64,000 nucleotides of DNA, from assembly GCA_963585895.1 (NCBI GenBank), contig OY757913.1, forward strand, positions 101,222,449 through 101,286,448, written 5' to 3'. Origin of the DNA: Sepioteuthis lessoniana. Lineage: Eukaryota > Mollusca > Cephalopoda > Myopsida > Loliginidae. The notes under the pieces were generated by a model. It worked only from the letters and a program-made list of their open reading frames with translations, ran no database searches and had not been told where the DNA came from. Numbering within the stretch: position 1 is the first letter of the stretch; each line of letters begins with the position of its first letter. The translations under genes were made by a program, and so were the position numbers. This document shows, piece after piece, positions 32,281 through 43,878 of the stretch.

Positions 32281-32432
32281 CTGCGTAAATAGGACGGTCT
32301 GGGTTCTTTTGATTTGACAAGGTAACCAGTCTAGGAGAAGGAAAACTCCAAATTCAAATCCATTTTGCTCCGCTTAAAAATAGACCTTGCGGCGCATGCT
32401 GGTCGTGGCGGAGGGGTTGGGTAAATAGATAC
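32281..32432 (+). mobile_element. SINE-A 3' half
   Basis: Begins in the body at 'gtaaataggacggtctgggt' and ends with 'cggaggggttgggtaaatag'. 5' half missing; its break coincides with the end of the LINE-R scrap. Confidence 0.75.
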
Positions 32433-32974
32433 ACTTTGTTCTCTTGCCGAAGATCGACTTTTATACGAATATATACGGTAATTGAGACCCAATTTTGGAA
32501 GCAATTTTTTGAAGTGAAGTAAGAGGCTTGTGTTTCGACATTAAGGGAATTGAAGAACTCAGCTTGCAAGAAATCTTGACAAAATTCTCAATTTCCGACG
32601 AGACAAAGACAAGTCAAAGTCAACAACTAATCGGTCCTCACATGACGACACTTAAGACCACTTGACCTTACAAAATCGATGATATATCAGCTCGGTGAAA
32701 TGTCCTTCGACTCATGAGACTTTAATTTCTTCTGAGTTTTGTTTTCCCCTTTTTATATGTGATTTAAAGGAAATTAAAGATCTTTTGATCAATATTAACT
32801 TGACTCTTATAAGGCATCGACTTTTACATGAGTAGGTCATGTAGACTCAGAGGTTCAGTTCTCGTGAATCAACTAACAACAGTAAAAGCCAAAATAAACT
32901 TACAGGGAATAAACCTATCACAAAAAAGAAAAAAATATCAGCATATTACATAAATCATTTAATGGTTTATTTTT
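32433..32974. other. No family recognised
   Basis: Contains 'caatttccgacgagac' (32589), shared with 29676. Otherwise unclassified. Confidence 0.4.
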
Positions 32975-33120
32975 TTTGGCTTAATGGCATATAAACCTTC
33001 GTGGGTTATTAATTCCAAATCCATTCTTAAAGAAAGACATTCTAAAAGGTATTAGTCCGAAAGTTTGCGTAATAACGCGATTGGAGTTCGAACTCGGTTA
33101 CCAGATGTTTCAGTCCTACA
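32975..33120 (-). mobile_element. SINE-C copy, reduced
   Basis: Minus strand; tail at 32983 ('aatggcatataaaccttcgt') and B box near 33080-33096 are present, the middle is shortened. Confidence 0.65.
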
Positions 33121-33217
33121 CAGTTACTCTCTCCAAAATAGAAAGACAATATGAGATAATTTCAAGTCGACAAAGGAAAAAAATTTATCCACAGACAATT
33201 CGAAGCCCGCCTCATAT

Positions 33218-33294
33218 ATATATATATATATATATATATAGGATGAAAGTTGAACAAACCAGAAATAGTCTTTATTTAGTGAATGTATTCAGAA

Positions 33295-33334
<40 letters not shown>

Positions 33335-33395
33335 TGAATACATTCGCTAAACGAAGACTGTTACTTATTTGTTCACATTTTATCGTCCATATTCT
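33218..33395. repeat. Imperfect 55-bp inverted repeat with microsatellite loop
   Basis: Arms 33241-33294 and 33334-33389 are inverted copies sharing 'tgaatacattcgctaaac'/'tttagtgaatgtattcag'. The loop is (CA)n(TA)n and a further (TA)n precedes the left arm. Confidence 0.7.
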
Positions 33396-34170
33396 AAATT
33401 CTGCTTACTCTTTTGCAGATCTACTCTCGTAAGACATTTTTCATGTTCTTTTGGTTTAACTTTAGAGTTTTTTTTTTTCTTTTTATGGTTAAAATCTTTC
33501 ACTAGTTTTCAACTCTCTCTAACTAAAACGGATAATATCCATAATTCAATGACCTGTCAACAGTTTGAAAAAATCAAGTCGACCCTTCCCATAAATATCT
33601 AAGGTTTCCAGAATATTTAATTTTCTACACTAGCCTCAAATATTTGACACTATTTCATATTCTAGCCATATTGAACGTATCTCTTTTCAAAACAGTCTTA
33701 AAATATCATCTGTAGATTTACTAGTTTCTTTAGTTACTCTCCTTGGCCATTTCCGTTTCTTTATTAACTTCTCATATCAACCCTTGAAAATGAGAAGCAA
33801 ATCTTTTCATGAAACATATACACTAGTAATACAATATTCATATACAGATTAAATTATGTTAATTAATTCTTTCTATAGTTCCTCAAAATACCCGCTTAAG
33901 TTCTTTTTTCGTCATGTTTTCTTACACCATCCAATTTAATCTAAATTTTTTTTACGCTTTTGCTGTTTTTTGATCAGATAAAGCATTTTGTTCCCAAAAT
34001 AAGTAACTCTTTTGGCAAAACATCCAGCTGGATAGTCGATTTATTTTCTTAAATAAATTTTCTGTTCAAGAATAAATATTTAAAATAAAATGTGTACTCT
34101 GATTAGAAATTTCATTAATTATTTTTGAAAGTTTCAGATAGGCCACCTCTCATTCTTCTTTCCAATGAAA
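33396..34170. other. Unclassified AT-rich stretch
   Basis: No repeat or coding frame recognised. Confidence 0.45.
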
Positions 34171-34426
34171 TAAGTAAGTTTGCGACCGAAGTCGAAGGCG
34201 ACCAGAAGGCTCCCTTTTCGATAGCTACAGCACCGAGGTGTTGGGGAGGGTGCTACTCCTAACCTGGATTGCTCCACTTTACCCTTGATAATACCTTATA
34301 TTTCTGAGTGTTAAGCAATGAGGTATCAAGTACCATTTTTAAAGTCTTTGGTCTGACGCGACCTGGGATTGAAACCACGTCTCCTGGATCATTGGCGAAC
34401 ACTCTACCCACTGGGACAATGAGCCG
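34171..34426 (-). mobile_element. SINE-B copy
   Basis: Full-length, minus strand; tail at 34171, tRNA-like head ending near 34426 ('ccactgggacaatgagccg'). Confidence 0.87.
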
Positions 34427-34930
34427 ATAAAATAGTCAATCCTTATTTCTTTAATCTCTCCCTGTAACTAACCTTTGACTCTTTTTCTTATTTTTGTCAC
34501 TGTTCTGTGAATGTCCTCCAAACTAAATATTACACACTAATTTCCATGTTTCGACAATGGAGCAAAGGTCGGAGTACAATATTCTATAAAAAGTCTTATT
34601 AGGGTTTTATATATTTTTAAAACAACATTTTACTCCCAAGAAAAATGTATTCTACGCATACAGCCAATCATTTCCTTTGCCCTTAATACAATGGACAAAA
34701 TATGATTATCAGCTTTTATCTATCATCAAATCCAACCCTTCAATCAAATTCTTCATTTACTTCTTTGGCTTCACTTAATTTAAATTCAACTTTGATATTT
34801 TTTGATCCCCTATAAAGTATATTACATTGACCTGTGCAAAATGATTTTGTATAACGAAAGAAGTAACTGTATATACAATTCTCATAGTTTCTGCGATGAA
34901 TGGAAAATCCAAATACACTCTTCCTCTGCA
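34427..34930. other. No feature recognised
   Basis: AT-rich, unclassified. Confidence 0.4.
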
Positions 34931-35450
34931 CCTCTTTCTCTTCATTTCCATATCAATCTGTTAAGTACTATTCTCTGTCAGTTCATTTCTATCTACGTCA
35001 GTTCACTTCAATCTCAGTATATTCATGTCTATGTCTGCCCGTTGATTTATATCTCAAAGTTTATTTATTTGTCAATCATTTCATTTCCATCTTTGCCTGG
35101 CCATTTACGTAATAATTATTTCACTTCTATCCCCTTCAGGTTATTTCTATCTCATTCTGTTCATTTCTATATTTATCCGTTCATTTCTTCCATATATTCA
35201 TTTTTATATGTGTCATTTCACTTCTATCTCAATGTACTCTTTTCCGTTTCCGCCAGTTCATTTCAATCTCCATAAATTCATTTCTTTCAGTTAATTTTTG
35301 TTTCTGAGTGTTCATTTTTATCCCAGATTGCTAATTTCTATTTCATTTCACTTGTTCATTTCTTTTTCAGATAGTTCTTTTTATCACCGTTTGTGCTCAT
35401 TCTCCAAATTTATTTTTCTATCTATCTATCTATCTATCTACCTATCTGAA
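34931..35450. repeat. Degenerate minisatellite, unit about 20 bp
   Basis: Recurring phrase of the form 'gttcatttctatctca' about every 20 bp through roughly 500 bp, very diverged, ending in a (TATC)n run at about 35418-35440. Confidence 0.7.
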
Positions 35451-35489
35451 ACTTTCATTGTAATCATAAATCAATCTATTTGGTTGGCT

Positions 35490-37135
35490 GTTATGGGTTT
35501 TATGGCATATCAACCATTGTAGGTTATTCAATGCCAAATCGATTTTATACAATCAGTTCTATTTCAAATAATTCAGTTTAGCATGAATTAACAGTTTAAT
35601 TGTTAAAATCATTTCTATTTCAAGCTATTCAGTTTAGTCAAAAAGTTCTAATTCACACGATTCAGTTTAGCATAAGTATATTTTTTGTCCACACAGTTAA
35701 ATGCCAAAATAGTTCTCTTTTGAATAATACAATTAAGCGTAGTACAGTTTTAATATCCAAACAATTCTATTTCAAGCAATTCAGTTTAGCATAAGTACGC
35801 AATTTAAATATCAAAACTGTGCTATTTCTAGTAATTTAGTTTAGCTGAGTACGCAGATTATTTCTATTTAACCCATAGCTAGGGCCTTATCAGCTGCTAC
35901 CACTCCAGGCAAGATTGGACCTGGGAGCGATGGCAGTGAAGGGGTATTCCGCATTTCCCAAAGCTCCACCATCACTGGAACCTCACCATCAGATTTTTTA
36001 GTGTCATATCCAGGACACTTGTTGGTGGGGTCTCACCCACTCGGCACACTGGTTTGTTTGAGTTTGGTTTTCATGACATATCAAACTTTGTCAAGGTTAT
36101 TTAATGCCAAATCCATTTTTATACATATAATCAGTTCTATTTCAAACAAATCACTTTTGCATGAATACACAGTTTAATTGTCAAAAACGTTTCTGTTTTA
36201 AACTATTTAGCTTATTCAAACAGTTATAATTCAATGAAGTTTAGTATAAGTACATATTTTGTTTACACGCTGTTAAATGTCAAAACAGTTCTATATTAAA
36301 CAGTTCAGTTTAACGGTAGTACAGTTTCAATTAAAAAAAACTGTTCCATTTCAAACAATTCTGTTTAGCAATAAGCACGCAGTTTAAATGTAAGTATACA
36401 GTTTACTTGTCAAAAACGTTTCTATTTCAAGCAAATCAGTTTATTCAAACAGTTCTTATTCAAACAATTTAGTTTAGCATAAGAATGCAGTTTAGTTTTA
36501 TTGAACCCGTACATAGGGCCCTATCAGGTTCTACCATTCCGGGCCAGGGTGGACCAGGGAGAAATGGCAATGAAGAGGTGACCCGCATTCCCCAAAGCCC
36601 CAGTACTACTGGAACCTCACCATGAGATTGTTTAGTGTCATATCTAGGACACTCATTGGTGGTGGTGGGGGGTCTTACTCCACTGCAGAGATGCAGTCGG
36701 TGTATTCTACAGCTCCAGCCGACTGGGCAGCAACGTCAAAAAAGTTTTATTTCAGTTAATTCAGTTTAGAATAAGTAAACAGTTTAGATGTCAAAACAGT
36801 TCTATTTCAAATAATTCAGTTTTGCATAAGTACGCAATATAAATGCAAAAAAAAACAAAAAACAACAACAGTTAACTCAAGAAACCACTGTTTAGTTCTA
36901 TTTAACCCATGGATAGGACACTTTCAAGTGCTACCACTCCGGGCCAGAATGGACCTGGGAGCGATAGCAATGAAGGGGTACTCCACATTCCCCAAAGATC
37001 CGGCATTACCGTAACCTCACCATCAAATTGTTTTGTGTCATACATCAGGACTCACATTGTGGGGGGATCTTATTCCTCTGTAGAAAAGCAGTCAGGGCAT
37101 TCAACAGCCCCTGCCGACTTGCCAATATCTATCTG
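35490..37135 (-). repeat. Repeat D tandem array (three cores)
   Basis: Minus-strand cores at about 35870-36050, 36505-36735 and 36895-37125, separated by AT-rich array units of the form 'gttctatttcaaacaattca' with 'gtttagcataagtac'. The tail phrase shared with SINE-C ('ggcatatcaac...ttatt(t)aatgcc') occurs at 35500 and, altered, at 36075. Core spacing is about 635 and 390 bp, so the array is irregular. Confidence 0.78.
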
Positions 37136-37313
37136 TTCGTATCTTAATCTGTGCCTTATATCAACGTCCATCTCAATGCCATTACTTGTTTCACACTGCT
37201 TGCATATGATATATATAAAAATATAAAGGGGGTATATTCTTCTTTAGGCGAAAGAAAAGAATTCAGGACCATTACCTTCATTTTCTATTGAAAATAGAAC
37301 TGACCGTCATATA

Positions 37314-38562
37314 CGTTGTGCCTTCAATATGTTTCCAGACTTCTTTTGTACAGGCATTTAAAATTGTCATAGACTCTTGAAAATTCGTTCAAATGACAAG
37401 CTACAGCAGCAATTTGAATACACCCTACTAAAGCCTGATTGTCACAGCTAGTGAATTTCAAAAATGCAATCTGGACGTGAGGACACTTTAGAAGAACGAT
37501 ATGCAATAAAATTCTGTTTTAAACTTGGAAAAAATGATACCACAGAAACGTATGGAATGCTTTTCGACCATCTTGTATGAATCGAGCATCAGTTCTGAGT
37601 AGTATAAGAGATTCAAGGAATGCAGGGAATCTGTGAAGGATGATGAGAGGTGTGGGAGGAGCAAGGAAGTCAAAACACCAGAGTTGATTGGCCAAAGGCT
37701 TAGGGTTAGGGTTAGGGTTACTATGTTGGGGTTCTAAGGGAGTTAAGCGAGTGATTCCATCGGAAGATGCTAGCACTCTTCGGGTCAGTGGCATATCCAC
37801 CAGGACAATGCACCAGTCCACAACTCCATCCTTGTCAGAGTTTATTTCACCAAGATGGGCATTAAGACAGTTCCTCACCCTCCCTATAGACCATGTATTT
37901 GTCGCTGCCTCCCACCAGACACGACTTGACACAAGGTCAAAAGCCCGAAGGCCAATTAAAGTGGGGATAAAGGGGAGGAGAAGGTCGGGAAGGAGCCGAG
38001 ACTCGAACCCTGCTTGTCTGTGCTGCTAATCGGCTCACTTAGTGCAATGTGAGCCTGATGATGCAAGCAGTTTCACGAACCCAAATGTGGGTCCGGGCAC
38101 GTATGCCAGTTAACGGCTTAAACTAGACGATTGGTCTAGTGCCGTACAAAGGGGACAAAAGTGCAGCTCACCCACCCGAAGGTTGCCCAGCCGAAGCTGG
38201 GGGCCTATTCGGCCCCGAGTCTGCTCTTGGTTTCGAGCACCCATCCGGCACGAATGCCAGATGGCCCAGCTAAAAACCCTCCCTATAGACCAGACCTTGC
38301 TCCCTGTGACTTTTGGTTATTCCCTAAGCTCAGAGGCTGTCGTTATGAGACAATTGAGGAGATGAAAGAAGCTGTGACGAAGGTCATTGACATGCCCACA
38401 CAAGAGGACTTCCATAGGGCATTCGAGAAGTTGTTAGGACAGTACAACAAGTGCATTGCAGCCAGAGGAGATTACTTCTAAGTGAACTAGTGTTTCATGT
38501 GTGTACTATCAATAAAAGTGCCCATACGAAAAAAAGTCGGGCAACTTATTTAATAATCCTCG
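37314..38562 (+). mobile_element. MAR-A mariner copy 4, interrupted by a 382-bp insert
   Basis: TA borders and terminal repeats as in the other copies. N-terminal part at 37465-37680 (SGREDTLEERYAIKFCFKLG), the deletion junction with three TTAGGG-like units (about 37699-37718), then the catalytic C-terminus split by the insert at 37894-38275. It resumes as PPYRPDLAPCDFWLFPKLRG and EEMKEAVTKVIDMPTQEDFH. Dead. Confidence 0.9.
37894..38275. mobile_element. 382-bp retroposon-like insert with 17-bp target duplication
   Basis: Bounded by the 17-bp direct repeat 'accctccctatagacca' at 37877-37893 and 38276-38292, both matching the mariner sequence that was hit. A long duplication of this kind indicates LINE-type retrotransposition, so this is probably a SINE. 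On the minus strand a B-box-like 'gggttcgagtctcgg' (near 38009-37995) lies mid-element, and 'ttgaccttgtgtca' near the end matches the SINE-A tail. The plus-strand right end reads 'taaaa'. Orientation unresolved; GC-rich; unlike the other families. Confidence 0.72.
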
Positions 38563-38564
38563 TA

Positions 38565-39774
38565 TTTACAACCGCCAATTCTATGTGTATATAAGGACTA
38601 AAAGATGGCTACTTGAGATTAGATCATCTAAGACTAGATTAGTTTAGATCTTTTTTCAGATCATGTTAATAATGAGGTTTAAAGTAAGTGAAGAAATTAA
38701 GGAAAAAAAGTCGTAGCTTCCAGGCTCTAAAGTGAGTAACACATTTTTTAAAGGATTCAATTTAACAAATCGCGATGTATAAAACAAAAGCTTGATGTAT
38801 GTATGTGACACTATGAACTCTTTTATCCCTTGTTGCACATAGTTAGGTATAATAATGTGTAGACATCTAGTTACGAGTGCGTCTATAGGAGTATGAACGC
38901 GAATAGGTATAGAGTATATGTATGCATACGCATGGGGGTGTACTCATGGCATCGTAACTAACGTGTTGTATTGCGACGTCCTTGTATAGGCATAAAAGTT
39001 CGCGCGAACTTGTATGAGCGTTTATGAGCTTGGGCGTAGCAAATGTGTATGCATGTACATAGATGTGTGTAAATTGTAGTATGAAAAGGATAGCTAAACT
39101 AGTTAGGAAGACGGACAGATTTTAATTGATATTAAATTAGAAAGAGAAGGATTTCTCCATGAGCATGAGTGGGTCAATTTTTAATGTCCGTAATAAAAAA
39201 TTATCTGGCACTTGTACGGTCATAAGTCAGTAGACAACGGATATCATTTTTAAAGTTCATTAATTCTGTGGAAAAGCCCATGGGGGAAAAGTAGTTTTCA
39301 TTTCCGGAAGCCAGGGCATCATATATTCAAGAAAGTCATGGAGAGTTATGTCCTCCCTTGCCCACCACGGTTCAGTATCAAAGGTTGACTCAAAAATAAA
39401 GATCAAGAGGTTGCCTGTTCTGTAAATGCTGACTGTTCTGTAGTTTTTCGAAGTTTGCCCCGAGCAAGAGATATACTAATTTAAAGTTGGTATTTAAAAC
39501 CTCAATTACTTTATAAGAACAAACTTCAAAGAATGTAAATTCAAGAAACCAGACTTTGGGTTATCTTGGCTTAAGCTGAAGAACTGCCTCGTGGTTGGAT
39601 CGAAAAGAATTGTCATTAGTAAAGACAACCTTACGTTTTGTTTCTTTTTAATTCTTTGTGAAGCTGATTTGTTGCGAATGGGCAACTAATCGTTCTTAAA
39701 AAACATTGTTTAGCAGGTAGGAATGCGTTAGCGGATGAAGAAAACTGCTACTGATCTGTATTTAGTTTGGGCGG
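38565..39774. other. Unclassified stretch of about 1.2 kb
   Basis: No repeat family, RNA gene or coding frame recognised. One of the longest such intervals in the window. Confidence 0.45.
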
Positions 39775-39990
39775 AAATCCCGTGTCTAACGTGCTGCTCT
39801 GCAACGTCGCTGTAATCGAGTTCGAATTCCAGTCATGCCATTAAAGTCACTTTCGGACTTATACCCCTTGAAAAAAAAATGAAAACCTTTATCACCCAAC
39901 AGCTCTTGGATAAATTGTACCACTATTTTCCTTCACCAAGGATGGCTTTACCTTTAAATAACCCTCGAAGGTTGATGTGGCATCAAACAG
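39775..39990 (+). mobile_element. SINE-C copy, diverged head
   Basis: B box 'gagttcgaattccagtcatg', central domain 'tataccccttgaaaaaaaaa', tail 'aataaccctcgaaggttgat'. The A box is poorly preserved. Confidence 0.75.
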
Positions 39991-40115
39991 AAGAACGAAA
40001 TCAATACTTAACAAGATATGAATTATTGATCTTGCAATTTTTTTTCTGTTTTAAAATTTGATCAGCATGTTGAAATAAAAAAAAGGATCTAATTATGTTT
40101 ATGTAACCATATCCA

Positions 40116-40404
40116 TATTTACCAACCCCTCTGCTCGGGCAGGATATGACACAAGGTCAATTTTTAAGCGGAATTTAACAGGTTTAAATTCAGAGTTTTC
40201 CTTCGCCAAGACTAGTTGCCTCACCAAGGCTGAAGAACCTAGTCTGCCCTATTATTTACCCATAGCTGTAGGGAGAACAATTGGATTCATACCTTTCCCA
40301 AGGATATTAATGCGATATGAAATGCAATCAGTCTCGTCCAGGATTTGAACTCGTGTCGTCGTGTTCATTTCCTACGATGATAACCATTACACTACGGGCA
40401 TCTC
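40116..40404 (-). mobile_element. SINE-A copy
   Basis: Full-length minus-strand copy; tail 'accaacccctctgctcgggc', head ends near 'ccattacactacgggcatct'. Confidence 0.88.
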
Positions 40405-41271
40405 CAATAATTATGTTTATGTAACATATCATTTTTAAGTGTGAATTTTGTTCTATTTATTTATACAAATACTTTTCTTTCACATTTTATTTTTGCTTAT
40501 TATAGTTCGAGAAATTAAAGATGGATAATAATCAGTTCTTATAGATTTTGTAGCATGAATACAGAATGGTTCGGAAAGCAGTAAACAGTTCGTAATATCA
40601 ACCAATCATTTTTTCCAGCGGATATCAACAAACGAAAAAACTCAGCAATGGTTAAACAATGTTGTATTTTAATCTTTGATGAAAATGCATGGAAAACAAA
40701 GGAAAATACACAGATAATTGAATAATGATACAATGAATTTATATGGAGGTCAAAAAAAGCCAAGGGAAATAAAATGTTGACTGAATTCTGATGTTATGAA
40801 TTGATATAAAGGTCAAAGAAGGATTGGGAAAATATTTGATAACTAAATTATCATGCTTTGAATTGATATTTATAATACATTTTGTTCGTAAAATGCTGGA
40901 AATATTGCATTGAAGACCTGAATTGTGGCAAAATGTTATAGAAAGCTTGTAAAATACATTGATGACTGAATAATGATGCAATGAGTTTATATAGAGATCA
41001 AAGAAAGGCAGGTAAAAGACTTTAATCACTAGATAATGATGCGATGAATTGATCCTGAGGACGAAGTATATCCATGATAAATTCATTGATCATTGAATAA
41101 AGATGCTAAGAATCGACCAAAGAGACGAATAAAGTTAGCGAAATAACAATGGTGACAGAATAAGGATACTGTAGACTTGTATAAAAGTCAGATAAAGCGA
41201 GGGAAATTTCATCGATGACTGAATGGTGATGCTGTAGATTTATATAAAGGTCAAATAAAGTTTTGATCACT

Positions 41272-41762
41272 GAAGGCTATCGATTTTATGGAAATCAGAC
41301 CTAACCGATAAAATGAAACGCAGTTTCTTCCAGGCAGCAGTCGCATCGATACTGCTATATGGATGCACTACATGGACTCTAAAAAAACGGCTGGAGAAAA
41401 AGCTAGACGGCAATTACACAAGAATGCTACGAGCAATCTTGAACAAGTCCTGGCGGCAACACCCCACAAGACACCAACTGTACGGCCACCTTCCCCCCTA
41501 TCACGAAAACTATTCAAGTTAGACGAACCAGACATGCAGGACACTGTTGGAGAAGCAGGGACGTGCTCATAAGAGATGTACACTTATGGATCCCCACACA
41601 TGGCCATGCAAAAGCAGGACAACCAGCACGAACATACATTCAGCAACTATGTGAGGATACGGGATGTTGTCCAGAAGACCTGCCTGAGGCGATGAACGAT
41701 AGCGAAAAGAGGTGAGAGAGGGTCAGGGATATCCGTGCTACCAGCACGATATGATGATGATA
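41272..41762 (+). mobile_element. LINE-R 3' fragment in the satellite
   Basis: Plus-strand copy from 'RPNR*NETQFLPGSS' territory to the (ATGATG) tail at 41750-41762. In one frame: FFQAAVASILLYGCTTWTLK, NYTRMLRAILNKSWRQHPTR; then the C-terminus in another frame (LDEPDMQDTVGEAG). Among the less diverged LINE-R copies here. Confidence 0.87.
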
Positions 41763-41780
41763 TATATATATATATATATA
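41762..41780. repeat. (TA)n microsatellite
   Basis: Short TA array between LINE-R and SINE-B. Confidence 0.85.
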
Positions 41781-42012
41781 GTAAGTAAAGTAAGTAGTCT
41801 AGAAAGCTTCCTTTTCAATAGCTACCGTACCGAGGTGTTGGGGAGGGCACTACTCCATTCCCTGCTCCATTTTACCCTTGGTCAATGCCTTATAAGGCTG
41901 AGTGTTTAGCAAGGCGAAATAAAGTAATATTTTTTTAGTCTTTGGTATGACTCGACATGGGATTGGACCCCAGTCGCCGGGACCATTGGCGAACACTCTA
42001 ACCACAAGACTA
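41781..42012 (-). mobile_element. SINE-B copy
   Basis: Minus strand; tail 'gtaagtaaagtaagtagtct', head ending near 'actctaaccacaagact'. Confidence 0.82.
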
Positions 42013-43066
42013 ATATATATAAAGGTCAAATAAAATTAGGGAAATTACATTATGGTGTAGATTTATATAAAGATCAAAGAACATTTTGGAAATGACACCG
42101 TTGATTGAATATGGATGGCATAGATTCACATAAAGGCCGAAGAAAGTTTTGGGAATTAATGACACTGATGATTGAATAAGAATGGTATAGATTTATATAA
42201 AGGTCAAAGAAAGTTTGGGAAATTATATTGTTGATTGAATAGGGATGGTATAGATTTATTTAAAGGTCAAAGAAAGGTTTTGAAATGACACTGATGATTG
42301 AATAAGGATGGTATCGGTTTATTTAAAGGTCAAACAGAGTTTTTGAAATTACCCTGATGATTAATTATTGGTGGTATATATTTATTTAAAGGTCAAAGAA
42401 AGTTTTTGAAACTATATTGTTGATTGAATAAGGATGGTATCGATTTATCTAAAGGTCAAAGAAAGTTTTGGAAACTATATTGTTGATTGAATAAGGATGG
42501 TATAGATTTATTTAATGGCCAAAGAAAGTTTTGGAAATTTCATTATTGTTTAAAGAAGTATGGTTTAGATTTATTTAAAGGTCAAAGGAAGTTTTGGAAA
42601 TTACTCTATTGTTTAAATAAGAATGGTATACATTTATTTAAAGGTCAAAGAAAGTTTTAGAAATTACACTGACGATTGAATAATGGCGGTATAGATTTAT
42701 TTAAAGGTCAAAGAAAGTTTTGGAAATTACACTATTGTTTAAATAAGGATGGTATCGATTTATTTAAAGGTCAAAGAAAGTTTTGGAAACTATATTGTTG
42801 ATTGAATAAGGATGGTATCGATTTATCTAAAGGTCGAAGAAAGTTTTGGAAACTATATTGTTGATTGAATAAGGATGGTATCGATTTATCTAAAGGTCGA
42901 AGAAAGTTTTGGAAACTATATTGTTGATTGAATAAGGATGGTATAGATTTATCTAAAGGTCAAAGAAAGTTTTGGAAATTATACTGATGATTGAATAAGT
43001 ATTGCATAGATTTATATAAAGAATGAAAGTTTTGGTAATTACGTTGATAACTGAAAATTTCTGCTG

Positions 43067-43069
<3 letters not shown>

Positions 43070-43128
<59 letters not shown>
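43070..43128. repeat. (TA)n microsatellite
   Basis: About 29 TA units at the right border of the homogenised satellite core. Confidence 0.92.
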
Positions 43129-43130
<2 letters not shown>

Positions 43131-43699
43131 AAATAAAATAGGGGAAATTGTATATTTCTGATTAATGATATCATGAATAAGTCAAACGGTAAATGGATAG
43201 AGGGAAGCACTCTTTGGTGACTGAAGTCTGATGGTATGTCTTTATATGGAGATCAAAGAGAACCCGAAAAACCTGTGAGGACTGAATAATGATACCCTAA
43301 AATGCACTTAGTAAAAGATTGCTAAAAACATTCAGATGATTAACACCGGAATAATAATAGTGTAAATTCTGTGTCTCAGTTTACGCTTAGAATCGATTCT
43401 TAAGGGAGGGGCCTATTAAATGCTAATAACAGCTTCTCTCTTTCTTCTCTCTTTTTCTACGAACCCAAATAAATCGATTGTTTAGATGATAAGATTTAGA
43501 ACCGGTTTTCCGAGAAAAATTTACTGAATAAATAAAATGAAGGGAATAACGTTGAGATTTAAGCGATGAAAGAAATACAGAATGAACTTGGAAAAATGAA
43601 ATGAAATGAAAGAGAGAATGAACATAGAGATAGATGGAAAGGACGGACAGATTAAGGGAAAGACAGACGGAATGAAAGGTGTTTTGAATATAGAGGAAA

Positions 43700-43878
43700 G
43701 CTGGTGACCATAGTCGAGGGTGACCAGAAGGCTCCCTTTTCGATAGCTACTACACCAAGGTGTAGAGGAGGGCGCAAGGAGGCATCAACTACCATTTTTT
43801 GAGTCTTTGGTATGACTCGACCTGGGATTGAACCCAGTTCTCCCGGCCCATTGTCAACCACTCTAACCATTATACCAG
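43700..43878 (-). mobile_element. SINE-B copy, shortened
   Basis: Minus strand; tail 'gctggtgaccatagtcgagg', then part of the body is missing between the 'ggagggcgc' and the 'aaggaggcatcaactacc' segments; head ends near 43878. Confidence 0.8.

Noticed and set aside
37697-37720. Interstitial telomere or ancient chromosome fusion
   Set aside because: Only two to three units, and they occur at the same place in several mariner copies, so they travel with the transposon.
42000-43060. Regularly spaced repeats resembling a CRISPR array
   Set aside because: Units are contiguous and vary throughout; there are no unique spacers of constant length, no cas genes, and the context is a eukaryotic genome. 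It is a satellite.
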